Source: Thermoflexus sp.
GTDB lineage: Bacteria; Chloroflexota; Anaerolineae; Thermoflexales; Thermoflexaceae
Length of the DNA: 64,000 nucleotides
Direction of reading: 5' to 3'
Assembly: GCF_034432235.1 (NCBI RefSeq)
Contig: NZ_DAOUCJ010000110.1
Coordinates: forward strand, 1-64,000
A program made the position numbers and the translations under genes. The first letter of the stretch is position 1. Each line of letters opens with the position of its first letter. Positions 16,347 to 24,905 of the stretch are shown piece after piece. Below the pieces are notes generated by a model, which was given only the letters and a program-made list of their open reading frames with translations, was not told where the DNA came from and did no database searches.

Positions 16347-17657
16347 CTAAAAGAAACCCAGCCATGCTTTGACCAGGAGCCCCATTTGAGCCAGCCCCAG
16401 GGCGATCAGGGTGGGTCGGGCAGCCAGCCGCATCCAGCGTCCCCATCCCACCCGCACGCCATGGCCCTCCAGCGCCGCACAGGCGACCACATTGGCCGAG
16501 GCCCCAATGGGCGTGAAATTTCCCCCCAGATCCGTCCCCAGGGAGACCGCCCAGGTCAGCAGGGAAAGCGCCGGCGCTTGCGGGGAATTCGCCAAGTGTC
16601 GAAGGGCATAAGCCATGCTGAGGGCGAAGGGCACGTTATCCACAACAGCCGAGCAGAGGGCGGAGAACCATAACAACGCTGAAACCAGGCCCAGCGGATG
16701 CTTGCCCAACCACGAAGAAACCCCGCCGGTCAACATCTCGATGGCATGGGTCTTCTCCAGCGCTCCCACAATGGCAAACAGACCGATCAGGAAAAGTAGC
16801 ACTTCATAATCGATCCGACGCAGGATCCCTTCCACCCGCGGGCCTCCCAGGAGCAGGAGAAGGATCGCAGGGATTAATGTGGCCAGCGGGGGCGTCAGAG
16901 GGATAGCCAGCCGTTGCTCTATCCATCGATGCGTGCTTAAGAGGACCACGGCGAGAGCGAGAGCCAACAACCCAAGCCGAAGCAGCGTGGGATCCCGAAC
17001 CATCTCCACAGACCGGGGCAACTCCAGCCGCTCCGGAGGAGGACCCTTCTGCAAATCTCGCGCAGATTGCCGGTAAGCCATGGCCACCGCGCCAAGCAAT
17101 CCGAACACAACGATCGGCCCGTTGTGCGTGATGAAATCGTTCAACCCAAAGCCCAAGGTGAGCCCGAGGATCACATTAGGTGGGTCCCCCATCAGCGTGG
17201 CCGCGCCGCCGATGTTGGCGGCCACCACCTCCGCCGCCACCACCGGAACGGGGTCGAAGCGCAACAGCCGGCTCAGCTCAACCGTCAGGGTGGCGAAAAA
17301 GAGCATCACCGTGATCGAATCCATGAAGGCGGCCAGGAAGCCGGTGAGCAGAGGGAACACCACCAGCAAACGCCGGGGCTCCCCGTTCACCCGATGGGCT
17401 GTCTCGATGGCCAGAGCGCTGAAGAAACCCGCCTCCGAGAGCACCGCGATCAGGACGAACATCCCGAAAAGCAACCCCAGGGTCTCCCAGTGCACATAAG
17501 CCACCGCCTCCTCCACGGTGAGCACTTTAAACAACAGGAGGAGGATCACTCCGATCCCAGCCGCCAGAACCCGCGGGATGCGTTCCAGCCCCAGGGCGAT
17601 ATAAGTGGTGAGGAAAACCGAAACAGCGATCCAGGTCGGTGAGAGAATCCCGGTCAT
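16347..17657 (-). CDS. ArsB/NhaD-superfamily anion or proton antiporter
   Basis: About 436 residues, strongly hydrophobic with 10-12 predicted membrane helices. Motifs FLAAFMDSITVMLFFATLTV, AANIGGAATLMGDPPNVILG and ALCSAVVDNVPFALSMAYAL match the two-repeat ion-transporter superfamily that includes ArsB, NhaD and the P protein; LGGNFTPIGASANVVA is the second repeat's signature. The substrate is not clear. Start: the ATG at 17657 has GGAGGCTCCCCCC before it, better than one at 17684 that would overlap amt. It lies 23 bases downstream of amt, so it probably works with, or is at least expressed with, ammonium uptake. Confidence 0.88.
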   Translation of the reverse strand: MTGILSPTWIAVSVFLTTYIALGLERIPRVLAAGIGVILLLLFKVLTVEEAVAYVHWETLGLLFGMFVLIAVLSEAGFFSALAIETAHRVNGEPRRLLVVFPLLTGFLAAFMDSITVMLFFATLTVELSRLLRFDPVPVVAAEVVAANIGGAATLMGDPPNVILGLTLGFGLNDFITHNGPIVVFGLLGAVAMAYRQSARDLQKGPPPERLELPRSVEMVRDPTLLRLGLLALALAVVLLSTHRWIEQRLAIPLTPPLATLIPAILLLLLGGPRVEGILRRIDYEVLLFLIGLFAIVGALEKTHAIEMLTGGVSSWLGKHPLGLVSALLWFSALCSAVVDNVPFALSMAYALRHLANSPQAPALSLLTWAVSLGTDLGGNFTPIGASANVVACAALEGHGVRVGWGRWMRLAARPTLIALGLAQMGLLVKAWLGFF

Positions 17658-17680
17658 GGGGGGAGCCTCCTTTCCGCAGG

Positions 17681-19324
17681 TCAACCGGCTGTGGCTTCAG
17701 CGGAAGCCGGCGGGATGACCGGCAAGCGCGCCGCGCCCGGGATCGGCACCAGACGTCCGTCGGGATAGGCGAACACGCCCAGCTCGGGGAAATCCAGCCC
17801 CTGCAGCTCGACCTCCGGCGAGACTCGAAGGCCTACCAGGGCATCGAGGATCTTGAAGAAGACCCATGAGACCCCGAAGGCCCACAGGAAGGCCACAACC
17901 ATCCCAATGCCCTGAGCCACCAGCTGTCCCGCATCCCCGTAGAACAGGCCCCGCACCGTGAGGCCGCCGTAATTCGCTGTGCCATCGGCGAACAGGCCCA
18001 CCGCCAGCTGCCCAAAGGCCCCGCACGTCCCGTGCACGGAGATCGCCCCCACCGGATCGTCCACCCTGACCACTCGTTCGAAGAAAGCCACGCTGAGACA
18101 TACCAGCACTCCGGCGATCGCTCCGATCAGGAAGGCGTTCATCGGGCTGACGTAACCGCTGGGCGCTGTGATCGCCACCAGACCGGCCAGCATGCCGTTC
18201 GCCGCCATCGCCGGGTCCGGCTTGCCCGTCGTAGCCCAGGTGTAGAGCATGGCGGATAGGGTGCCAGAGGCGGAGGCTAACATGGTGGCCACAGCTACCA
18301 GGCCGATGCGCAGGTTTCCATTGCCGGAAGCCCCCAGGGTGCTGCCCGGGTTGAAACCGAACCAGCCGAAGGCCAGGATGAAAACCCCCAGCAAGGCCAT
18401 AACAAGGTTGTGGCCCGGGATCGGGTTCGGCGTTCCATCCCGGTTGTATTTGCCCAGGCGGGGACCCAGAACCATCGCCCCTGCCAGAGCGGTCCACCCA
18501 CCGATCGCATGGACCACTCCGCTGCCCGCGAAGTCGATGTAACCAGCTCCCAGGCCCAGACGGCTCAGCTGCGAGAGCCAGCCTCCGCCCCAGGCCCAGT
18601 TGCCGTAGATCGGATAGAGGAAAGCCCCCATGAAGAGACCATAGAGACAGAAGGCCGTCCACTTGAACCGCTCCGCCATCGCCCCCGTCGGGATTGTGGC
18701 GGCGGTGTCCATGAACACCATCTGGAACAGGAACATGACCGCCACGGCCACGTCATACGCATCCCGCATGAAGAAACCCTTGGTTCCGAAAAGACCCCAA
18801 TCCAGCCCCCCAATGTGCACGGTGAACTCGCCATCCAGAACCTTCAGCCCGCCCAGGTTCGGGATTCCAACCAAACCAATGCCTCCGAACTGGAGGGCAA
18901 ACCCGGTAGCGAAGTAGCCCGCCATCCCCAGCACATAAATGATGAAGTTCATCGCCATGGTGTGGGCGGCGTTCTTCGCCCGGGTGAACCCCGTCTCCAC
19001 CAGAGCGAATCCCGCCTGCATGAACATCACCAGATATCCGGTGATCAGGGTCCAGATGAAGTTGATCGCGAGGCGGTTCTGGTTGACCAGATCCGCGAGC
19101 TGGACGGCGAACGGCTCATGGGCTTTCGCCCGCTCGAAGTCCTCCGCGCGGATCGTGCCCGGGACCACCCCGACCAGATCCTGACCGGACCCTGTGGCCG
19201 TCCCGGCGGGGTCCGGTGTCGGCGCGGGCGGCGCCTGGTCGGCGTAGCTCGGGCGGACGGCCGCCAGCAACCCGAGCATCCCTACGAGCAGGATCATCGA
19301 TCCCCAAACACGCTTGCTGATCAT
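17681..19324 (-). CDS. amt: Ammonium transporter
   Basis: A 547-residue Amt/MEP/Rh-family channel. It begins with a signal-like segment (VWGSMILLVGMLGLLAAV), then an about 40-residue Pro-rich extracellular stretch, then 11 membrane helices. Family blocks include QAGFALVETGFTRAKNAAH, FQMVFMDTAATIPTGAMAER, DFAGSGVVHAIGGWTALAGA and HGTCGAFGQLAVGLFADGT with the pore histidines. The start ATG at 19324 overlaps the previous stop (ATGA), with AGGAGGT upstream. No glnK/PII gene follows, unlike many amt genes; an anion-type antiporter follows instead. The operon has the same promoter architecture as glnA. Confidence 0.95.
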   Translation of the reverse strand: MISKRVWGSMILLVGMLGLLAAVRPSYADQAPPAPTPDPAGTATGSGQDLVGVVPGTIRAEDFERAKAHEPFAVQLADLVNQNRLAINFIWTLITGYLVMFMQAGFALVETGFTRAKNAAHTMAMNFIIYVLGMAGYFATGFALQFGGIGLVGIPNLGGLKVLDGEFTVHIGGLDWGLFGTKGFFMRDAYDVAVAVMFLFQMVFMDTAATIPTGAMAERFKWTAFCLYGLFMGAFLYPIYGNWAWGGGWLSQLSRLGLGAGYIDFAGSGVVHAIGGWTALAGAMVLGPRLGKYNRDGTPNPIPGHNLVMALLGVFILAFGWFGFNPGSTLGASGNGNLRIGLVAVATMLASASGTLSAMLYTWATTGKPDPAMAANGMLAGLVAITAPSGYVSPMNAFLIGAIAGVLVCLSVAFFERVVRVDDPVGAISVHGTCGAFGQLAVGLFADGTANYGGLTVRGLFYGDAGQLVAQGIGMVVAFLWAFGVSWVFFKILDALVGLRVSPEVELQGLDFPELGVFAYPDGRLVPIPGAARLPVIPPASAEATAG

Positions 19325-19809
19325 CGGACCTCCTTTCGCGAAGCGGATGAAACCCTTAAAGGGGCATACCGCAACCGGGCCCCCACCAGCGCCTGGACCT
19401 GATTTCGAGCCTCGGGGGGCAGGTAGAGAGCGCATGGGGGGCCTGCGCCCTCCAGCCGGATCCCCCACGGCTCTGCCCGATAAGCCCGGAACTCCTCCCA
19501 CCGCCGGAAGAACACGTTGTTGAGGGCCACCCCTTCCTCCGTGAAGCGATAACGCAGGGGCAAGAGAAGAACGAGAAGGGCAAAGCCTGCGATCATCCCC
19601 TGCCCCAGAAGCGGCAGCCATCCTCCAAGGGCTCCCAGAAGGATCAGGATGGCGAGGGCATATAGATTCTTTCGGTGCCATCGCCAGCGCTCTCGCCATC
19701 CCAGGGGCACCTCCAGGAGCAGACGGCCCGGAGCCGCCACCCCAACGGGCAGCCAGGCCCGCCACAAGGTCCACATGAGGGCCATGCTTACGAGGACGAG
19801 GATGAGCAC
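19321..19809 (-). CDS. Small membrane protein of unknown function
   Basis: About 162 residues with three or four predicted membrane helices (VLILVLVSMALMWTLW, NLYALAILILLGALGGWL, GMIAGFALLVLLLPL), followed by a C-terminal beta-rich part (RFTEEGVALNNVFFRRWEEF) that resembles the bacterial PH-like or YcxB-like domain of small membrane proteins. The start is probably GTG at 19809, where GGGAGG precedes it; it overlaps the end of the TPR gene by 22 bases. The stop overlaps the amt start. Function unknown; the position suggests a link to the ammonium transporter. Confidence 0.7.
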   Translation of the reverse strand: MLILVLVSMALMWTLWRAWLPVGVAAPGRLLLEVPLGWRERWRWHRKNLYALAILILLGALGGWLPLLGQGMIAGFALLVLLLPLRYRFTEEGVALNNVFFRRWEEFRAYRAEPWGIRLEGAGPPCALYLPPEARNQVQALVGARLRYAPLRVSSASRKEVR

Positions 19810-20261
19810 GCCGATTTCCCTCCCCGGGTCCTTCGCAGGGACTGCAGCCAGCGCCGCAGATCCGGCAGGACAGCGCGTCGAACGAAGGACCCTTTTCCCT
19901 GCTCCCATGCCCGTTGCAAGAGCCGATAGACGTGCTCCCGGGCCACCCCCTCTGGGGCGCTTCGTAGGGCGGCCTCCAGCTCCACAATCGCCGCGGGATA
20001 GAACCCCAGCCGCAGGAAGAAGGCTCCTCGTTCCAGCCGGACCACAAAGTGATCCGGGGCCTGATGCAGCGCTCGTTCCAGGGCCTCCCGTGCTCCCTCC
20101 ACGTCGAACCGCAGCATGCGCAGGCGCCCCAGGTACGCCCAGGCCAGCCCCCCCGCTATCCCTGACTCCGCACCGGCGATCCGTTGAAGCATCGCCTCCG
20201 CTTCCGCTGCTCGACCCTCCGCCAGGGCATGTAACGCCTGCTCCAGCTCCGCCGAGGCCAT
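19788..20261 (-). CDS. Tetratricopeptide-repeat protein
   Basis: A 157-residue soluble protein, first gene of the amt operon. About three TPR-like helix pairs are visible: LEQALHALAEGRAAEAEAML, GLAWAYLGRLRMLRFDVEGA then REALERALHQAPDHF, and LERGAFFLRLGFYPAAIVEL then EAALRSAPEG. TPR proteins hold other proteins; the partner is not known. The promoter with the nitrogen-type dyad lies about 75 bases before the start. Confidence 0.75.
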   Translation of the reverse strand: MASAELEQALHALAEGRAAEAEAMLQRIAGAESGIAGGLAWAYLGRLRMLRFDVEGAREALERALHQAPDHFVVRLERGAFFLRLGFYPAAIVELEAALRSAPEGVAREHVYRLLQRAWEQGKGSFVRRAVLPDLRRWLQSLRRTRGGKSACSSSSS

Positions 20262-20336
20262 CCGGCTATCCTCCCCACCCCTCGCCGCGTCTTCGGAAAA
20301 ATCTCCACCGCCGATGAAGGAGATCCGCCACGGTTT

Positions 20337-20422
20337 GGCCGGTATTGTAAAAACCTGCAGGAGACGCGACTACAGGTGGAGCGAACGAAAAATGAATATC
20401 GGAGGTTAGGCATAATGCACAA
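20337..20422 (-). promoter_or_regulatory. amt operon promoter with nitrogen-type dyad
   Basis: On the minus strand: TTGTGCATTATGCCTAA (20406-20422, 14 of 17 identical to the glnA dyad), a CCTGTAG block (20370-20376) inside an 18-of-23 identical segment, and -10 TACAAT (20344-20349) preceded by TTTT. Distances dyad-to-(-10) (62 bases) and CCTGTAG-to-(-10) (26 bases) equal those at glnA (2618-2703). The intervening bases differ, so this is conservation of sites rather than simple duplication. Confidence 0.7.
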
Positions 20423-20595
20423 ATCGGGTCCGGAACAGGGGAGCGGGAGGATGGCCCATTACCTCCCTGACCCGCGCGGATCGACCGGATGAAGCGCGCT
20501 GGGGAAAGCCGGGGGACCGATGCGTTGTCGGAGAACGAGGTGCCGTGAAATAAAAGCTTCTAATCCTTCAGGGATAGAAACCGTCCAGCCTTCGC
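20423..20595. other. glnA2-amt intergenic region
   Basis: About 170 bases between the second glutamine synthetase and the amt operon control region. I see no gene and no convincing terminator. Confidence 0.4.
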
Positions 20596-21942
20596 TCAAT
20601 ACAGATGGAAATAGCGCTCGATCTCCCAGGCGCTGACATGGCGGCAATAGGCGTCCCACTCCAGCCGCTTGGCCTCCAGGAAGCGCTCGGCGGCCAGCGG
20701 GCCCAGGGCTTCCTGGATCACCTCGTCGGCTTCCAGGGCTTCCAGGGCTTCTCCCAGGGTGGCCGGCAGGCGCTGGATCCCCCGCGCCTCCAGCTCTGCG
20801 GTCTCCATTGGGAAGAGCTCCTCCTCTACCGGAGGGGGAAGCGGCAGCCGCCGCTCGATCCCATCCAGGCCGGCCGCCAGCATGGCCGCAAAGGCGAGAT
20901 AGGGGTTGCACGCCGGATCGAGGCTGCGCAGCTCGATGCGGGTAGATTGATAACGCCCGGGCTTGATGGCCGGGATCCGGATCAGGGCGGACCGATTGAT
21001 CCGGGCCCAGCTGACGTAAAGAGGCGCCTCGAAGCCGCCCAGCAGCCGCTTGTAAGAGTTCACCAGCGGGCAGAGCACCGCGCACATCCCCCGGGCGTGG
21101 GCGATCTGCCCCGCAAGGAAGGACTTCGCCAGTGCGGACAGGCCGTAATCATCCTCGGGATCCGCGAAGGCGTTTTCTCCACCCTCCAGGCGGAGCAAAC
21201 TCTGGTGGGTATGCATTCCGGATCCCGCCCGTCCTTCCAGGGGCTTGGGCATGAAAGTGGCATGGAGCCCATGGGCCTGGGCGATGTGCTTGATGACCAG
21301 CCGGGCGGTGACGATGTAATCGGCCATGCGCAGGGCATCGGCCGGCTGAAAATCGATCTCATGCTGGCCCGGCGAGATCTCATGATGGCCCGGCCCGGCC
21401 GGGATCCCCAGGGCCCGCAGGGTTTCCACCATCTCGCAACGGACCTGATAGGCCAGATCCGTTGCCAGATCGAAGTAGCCGATCTCGTCGTGGGGGGCCG
21501 GAGCGAACTGTTCCCCCTCGGCCCGAAAGAGATAGAACTCCAGCTCGGGGCTCACCACATAGGCGTAGCCCATACGGGCCGCCCGCTCCATCACCCGGGC
21601 CAGCACCGCCCGGGGATCTCCGGCGAAGCGCTCCCCCCGCCGGTTCACCACCCAGCAGATCACATGGGCCGTTGTCCCCTGCCCCCGCGTCCACGGCAGG
21701 ATGGTGAACGTGCTCAGATCCGGCTTCAGATACAGATCCGACTCCGCCACCCGGGCGAATCCCTCGATGGCCGATCCGTCAAACCATTTCCCAGTCTCGA
21801 TGGCCTCGGGAAGATCTTCCAGGGGGATCGTCACCCCCTTCGGTGCCCCGAGGATATCGGTGAAACGCAGAATGACAAACCGGACGCCCGCCTGGCGGGC
21901 TTCCTCAAGCACGCGGTTCGGATCCACCGCCGGGCTGTGCAT
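20596..21942 (-). CDS. Glutamine synthetase family protein, second copy
   Basis: A 448-residue type I glutamine synthetase. The blocks ILGAPKGVTIPLEDLPEAI, GKWFDGSAIEGFARV, GHHEISPGQHEIDFQPADAL, GSGMHTHQSLLRLEGG and NSYKRLLGGFEAP are present, with INRSALIRIPA for the substrate arginine. At the usual adenylylation position the sequence is EELFPMETAELEARG, with no tyrosine, as in the short alpha forms of Gram-positive bacteria and archaea, so it should not be adenylylated. The ATG has AAGGAGGTCCC upstream. It is coupled by a 38-base overlap to a PucR-type regulator, so besides ammonia assimilation it might act on a polyamine or amine substrate (gamma-glutamylation). Confidence 0.9.
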   Translation of the reverse strand: MHSPAVDPNRVLEEARQAGVRFVILRFTDILGAPKGVTIPLEDLPEAIETGKWFDGSAIEGFARVAESDLYLKPDLSTFTILPWTRGQGTTAHVICWVVNRRGERFAGDPRAVLARVMERAARMGYAYVVSPELEFYLFRAEGEQFAPAPHDEIGYFDLATDLAYQVRCEMVETLRALGIPAGPGHHEISPGQHEIDFQPADALRMADYIVTARLVIKHIAQAHGLHATFMPKPLEGRAGSGMHTHQSLLRLEGGENAFADPEDDYGLSALAKSFLAGQIAHARGMCAVLCPLVNSYKRLLGGFEAPLYVSWARINRSALIRIPAIKPGRYQSTRIELRSLDPACNPYLAFAAMLAAGLDGIERRLPLPPPVEEELFPMETAELEARGIQRLPATLGEALEALEADEVIQEALGPLAAERFLEAKRLEWDAYCRHVSAWEIERYFHLY

Positions 21943-23533
21943 GGGACCTCCTTAGGATCGGTCGGATTTTCAGGGCCAGCTGCAACCGGAAGCAATCCTC
22001 CCAGCGCCTCAGATCCATCCCAGTGATCTCCTGAATCCGCCGGAGACGATAGGCCAGAGAGTTGCGATGTAGAAACAGGCGCTCGGCTGTGCGCTGCAGA
22101 TTCCCATCACAGGCGAAGAAGGCCTCCAGGGTGGGGATCAGCTCGGCGTGATGTTCCTGATCATACCGCTCCAGGGGTCCGAGGGTCTGCTCGTAGAATT
22201 CCTCCAGGACTTCGCTCTCCCGCAGGGGATAGAGGATGCGATAGACATCCAGCCGCGAATAGGCCAGGGTGCGGTCTCCCCCCAGCAAGGCCTCCACCAT
22301 CTGCAGGGACTGGACCGCCTCCCGGAAGGAGCGGGCCAGACCGGCAGGCCCGGCGTAGACTCCTCCCACTCCGGCCGCCAGGCGGGGCAGGCCCAGGGTC
22401 CGGACCAGCTCGGCCCGCAAGCCCTCCACCACGGCCTCCGGATCTGCCTCCCCTCCCGGAGGTGGGAACACGAAGGCAACGCCTTCCGCCATCGGCTGGA
22501 CGCGACAGCGAGGGAAGCGGGCGGTGAGGCGACGGATGGCCTCGGTGAGGCGCTCTGCGTTCTCCTCCGCGTTCGGCGCTCGGAACACCGCTACTGCCAT
22601 GGGCTCCTCGATGGGCTCGTTCAGGATCCGGGCCCGACGGCGCGCCTCTGCCTCGGGCAGCTCCCCGCGCAGCACCTGAGCGAGGAACTCCCCGCGCACC
22701 CGGGCCTCTGCCGTCCACAATGACCGCTCCCGGAGCAGCACCAGCGCGCATGCCGACGCCGCCTGAGCCACCGCCAGGCGATCCCGCTCCGTGATCCCAC
22801 CGGAAAGGCTCAGGAGGCAAACCGCTCCGATCGGACGCCGCTCCAGGAGCACCGCCCCGGCCAGACAAATCCGCCCCGCCGCATCGGGTCCGAAAAGGGC
22901 CACTGGTGGCTCTCCCCCTTCCTCGCGCAGCGGCAGGCGTCGCAGCCAGGCCCGGCGTTCCGCCGGGCCCGGTGGAGGCTCTGGAGGACCCGGGAGATCC
23001 GGCCAGGGGCTTCCCTGAGCGTCCTCCAGCCACGCCCGTTTCCCCGTGACCTCCTCCAGCACGCGCAGGATGGCCGGGAGACCCTCCCCGGCCAGTGCCG
23101 CCTGCTGGAACCGGCGCTGGAGCTCCCGCTCGATCTCATACAGGGCCTCCCGACGGGCTGTGATGAACCGGGCGATCTGATTCGCCAGGTCGGCCAGGCC
23201 TGTCCCTTCCGGCAGCGCGAGCAGCGGGAGGCCGGCTTCATCCGCCAGCAAGCCCCAATCCGCTGGCACCGGACCGACCACTGCCAACCCCGCCGCCTCC
23301 CGTTCCAGGGCGAGCTCGAGGAGGGCGGGAAACGCAAGGGGGGGTTCCCGCATGGAGAGCAGATCAACGGAGAACAACAAAAGATCCCCGCGCTGGATCG
23401 CGGTCCGCGCCGGGATGGTTCGAAGAAGGGTGGCCCACGTTACCTCGTGATCCAGCCCGCCCCGGCCACCGATCACCTGCGTCCCCGGCGGCAACAGATT
23501 CTCCAGCAATTCCCTTAATGGCACCCCACGCAT
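21905..23533 (-). CDS. PucR-family transcriptional regulator
   Basis: About 542 residues. The N-terminal about 120 residues (VPLRELLENLLPPGTQVIGG, TWATLLRTIPARTAI, GDLLLFSV) match the PucR ligand-sensing domain. A middle region (about 180-480) is CdaR/GGDEF-like (FREAVQSLQMVEALLGG). The C-terminus has the HTH_30 helix-turn-helix: FFACDGNLQRTAERLFLHRN followed by SLAYRLRRIQEITGMDL. Members regulate purine catabolism, amino-acid or polyamine genes. It ends inside the start of glnA2, so it probably controls its own operon. The ATG at 23533 lies 7 bases after GGAAGG. Confidence 0.88.
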   Translation of the reverse strand: MRGVPLRELLENLLPPGTQVIGGRGGLDHEVTWATLLRTIPARTAIQRGDLLLFSVDLLSMREPPLAFPALLELALEREAAGLAVVGPVPADWGLLADEAGLPLLALPEGTGLADLANQIARFITARREALYEIERELQRRFQQAALAGEGLPAILRVLEEVTGKRAWLEDAQGSPWPDLPGPPEPPPGPAERRAWLRRLPLREEGGEPPVALFGPDAAGRICLAGAVLLERRPIGAVCLLSLSGGITERDRLAVAQAASACALVLLRERSLWTAEARVRGEFLAQVLRGELPEAEARRRARILNEPIEEPMAVAVFRAPNAEENAERLTEAIRRLTARFPRCRVQPMAEGVAFVFPPPGGEADPEAVVEGLRAELVRTLGLPRLAAGVGGVYAGPAGLARSFREAVQSLQMVEALLGGDRTLAYSRLDVYRILYPLRESEVLEEFYEQTLGPLERYDQEHHAELIPTLEAFFACDGNLQRTAERLFLHRNSLAYRLRRIQEITGMDLRRWEDCFRLQLALKIRPILRRSHAQPGGGSEPRA

Positions 23534-23620
23534 ACGCCTTCCAGAACCCTCGCCAGCATCCCCCACGGCCAACCCCGATCAGAAGAGCCGCACGGTTTAT
23601 CCCTCCGGTGGCTTTGGGAT

Positions 23621-23647
23621 GCGCGGAGCGCCCTTGGCGCTCCGCGC
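23621..23647. terminator. GC-rich hairpin between lipoprotein and pucR genes
   Basis: Perfect 12-bp arms GCGCGGAGCGCC / GGCGCTCCGCGC around CTT. It lies 45 bases after the lipoprotein stop on the minus strand, so it probably ends that transcript or shields pucR. No T tract follows on either strand. Confidence 0.5.
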
Positions 23648-23692
23648 CGCCTCCCCAATGTATACTACTCGAAAAGGATCCTCACCTCTTAT

Positions 23693-24640
23693 TTATGGAA
23701 AGCGAAAGAAGACCTGTTCCACCTGATCCCATGCCGCTTCCAGCGCCTCGATCGATGCCGACTCTCCCGTTAGGCGTCGGCGGGCCGCCTCGCGCTCCAG
23801 AGGGATCAGCTTCTCCCGCGCTTCGCGGAGCATCTCCGACAGCAGCGCCCGGACCTGTGCTGGATCCCCCTGGAGGAAACGTTCCGAACGGGCGAAGGCA
23901 TCCGCGTAATCGAAAGCCCCCTGGAAAAACTCCTCCAGCCGGGCGTTTAGGGCAGGCAGATGATCCGGCGATCGAACCCGCGAGATGAAGGGGCAGAGAT
24001 CCTCCTCGGGGGCCAGACGGGCACACCCGATCTCCTCCTCCGCGGGCGGTCGCCATGCGGCCACAGCCGCCCGCAGCAGGGCCCATTCCTGGGAGAGATA
24101 ATACCGGGCCCAGCGCCGTGAATCCGCCCCCGCCTCCGGATGAGGAAGCGGGAATACGGCGCTGCGGAACGAAAAGGAAAAGCGCTCGAACCGCCGGGGG
24201 ATCGCTTCGAAAGCTGTCTGCAAACGCGCCCGGCGGTCCTCCCCGGTCGATTCCGACATCGCAAGGATGATCAGAGAAGCGGCCTGCTCGGGCCGCTGGG
24301 CATAGCCGCCCAGAATGCTGGCCACATACGGGGCATCGATCCCCAGCGCTTCCTTCCGATGGGCTGCTTCCTCCAGCACCCGCTCCGTCAGGGTAGGACG
24401 GAGAGCCTGCAAACACCTCCGCGCATCGGGGCCAGCCTGGGCACACATGAGGGCCTGGGGCGCCCAGCTGGACCACGCGGCGGAGAAGGATTCGCTCCAC
24501 ATCGGCTGGAGCGGAAGGTTCGCAAACGGGGAGGCCGGAGCGGATGGCTTCAGGGAGAGACGACAGCCGGCGATCGCGAGCAGAGCGATCCAGACAGCGA
24601 TCGAAATCTTCCTACCGCTCCAGCGAATGCAACGCCTCAT
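23693..24640 (-). CDS. Putative lipoprotein of unknown function
   Basis: About 315 residues. The N-terminus has a signal peptide with lipobox (VWIALLAIAGC), so the mature protein should be lipid-anchored outside. The rest is helical, with a charged, coiled-coil-prone end (REAREKLIPLEREAARRRL). No family recognised. The ATG at 24640 has GGAGG 8 bases upstream; a TTG at 24646 is less likely. It is transcribed away from the AcoR-like regulator from a separate promoter. Confidence 0.75.
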   Translation of the reverse strand: MRRCIRWSGRKISIAVWIALLAIAGCRLSLKPSAPASPFANLPLQPMWSESFSAAWSSWAPQALMCAQAGPDARRCLQALRPTLTERVLEEAAHRKEALGIDAPYVASILGGYAQRPEQAASLIILAMSESTGEDRRARLQTAFEAIPRRFERFSFSFRSAVFPLPHPEAGADSRRWARYYLSQEWALLRAAVAAWRPPAEEEIGCARLAPEEDLCPFISRVRSPDHLPALNARLEEFFQGAFDYADAFARSERFLQGDPAQVRALLSEMLREAREKLIPLEREAARRRLTGESASIEALEAAWDQVEQVFFRFP

Positions 24641-24685
24641 GGACAAGGCCTCCAGGCGCTTCGAGCCTCCGGCTTGATTTTTCCC

Positions 24686-24713
24686 ATAATATCCGACAAT
24701 ATTCTTAGCGCAA
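24686..24713 (-). promoter_or_regulatory. Promoter of the lipoprotein gene
   Basis: On the minus strand TTGCGC (24708-24713), a 16-base spacer and TATTAT (24686-24691), about 46 bases before the lipoprotein start. Confidence 0.5.
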
Positions 24714-24905
24714 CCCCGGTTGCCTTTCGAGTGATCCCAGCCATGGGTTCAGGATTTGCTTCTCTTCTCCATCCTCCAGGCGGCAAAAAGAGACGGTGGG
24801 TCAGATGGCAAAGCAGATCGAGCCACCCTCCGGAATCATCCAGTGCGAGCGCTGGGCTTGGTGTTAGGGTTCCGGTCTTTTCCCGCTCCCATAGAGGAGG
24901 CGCCG

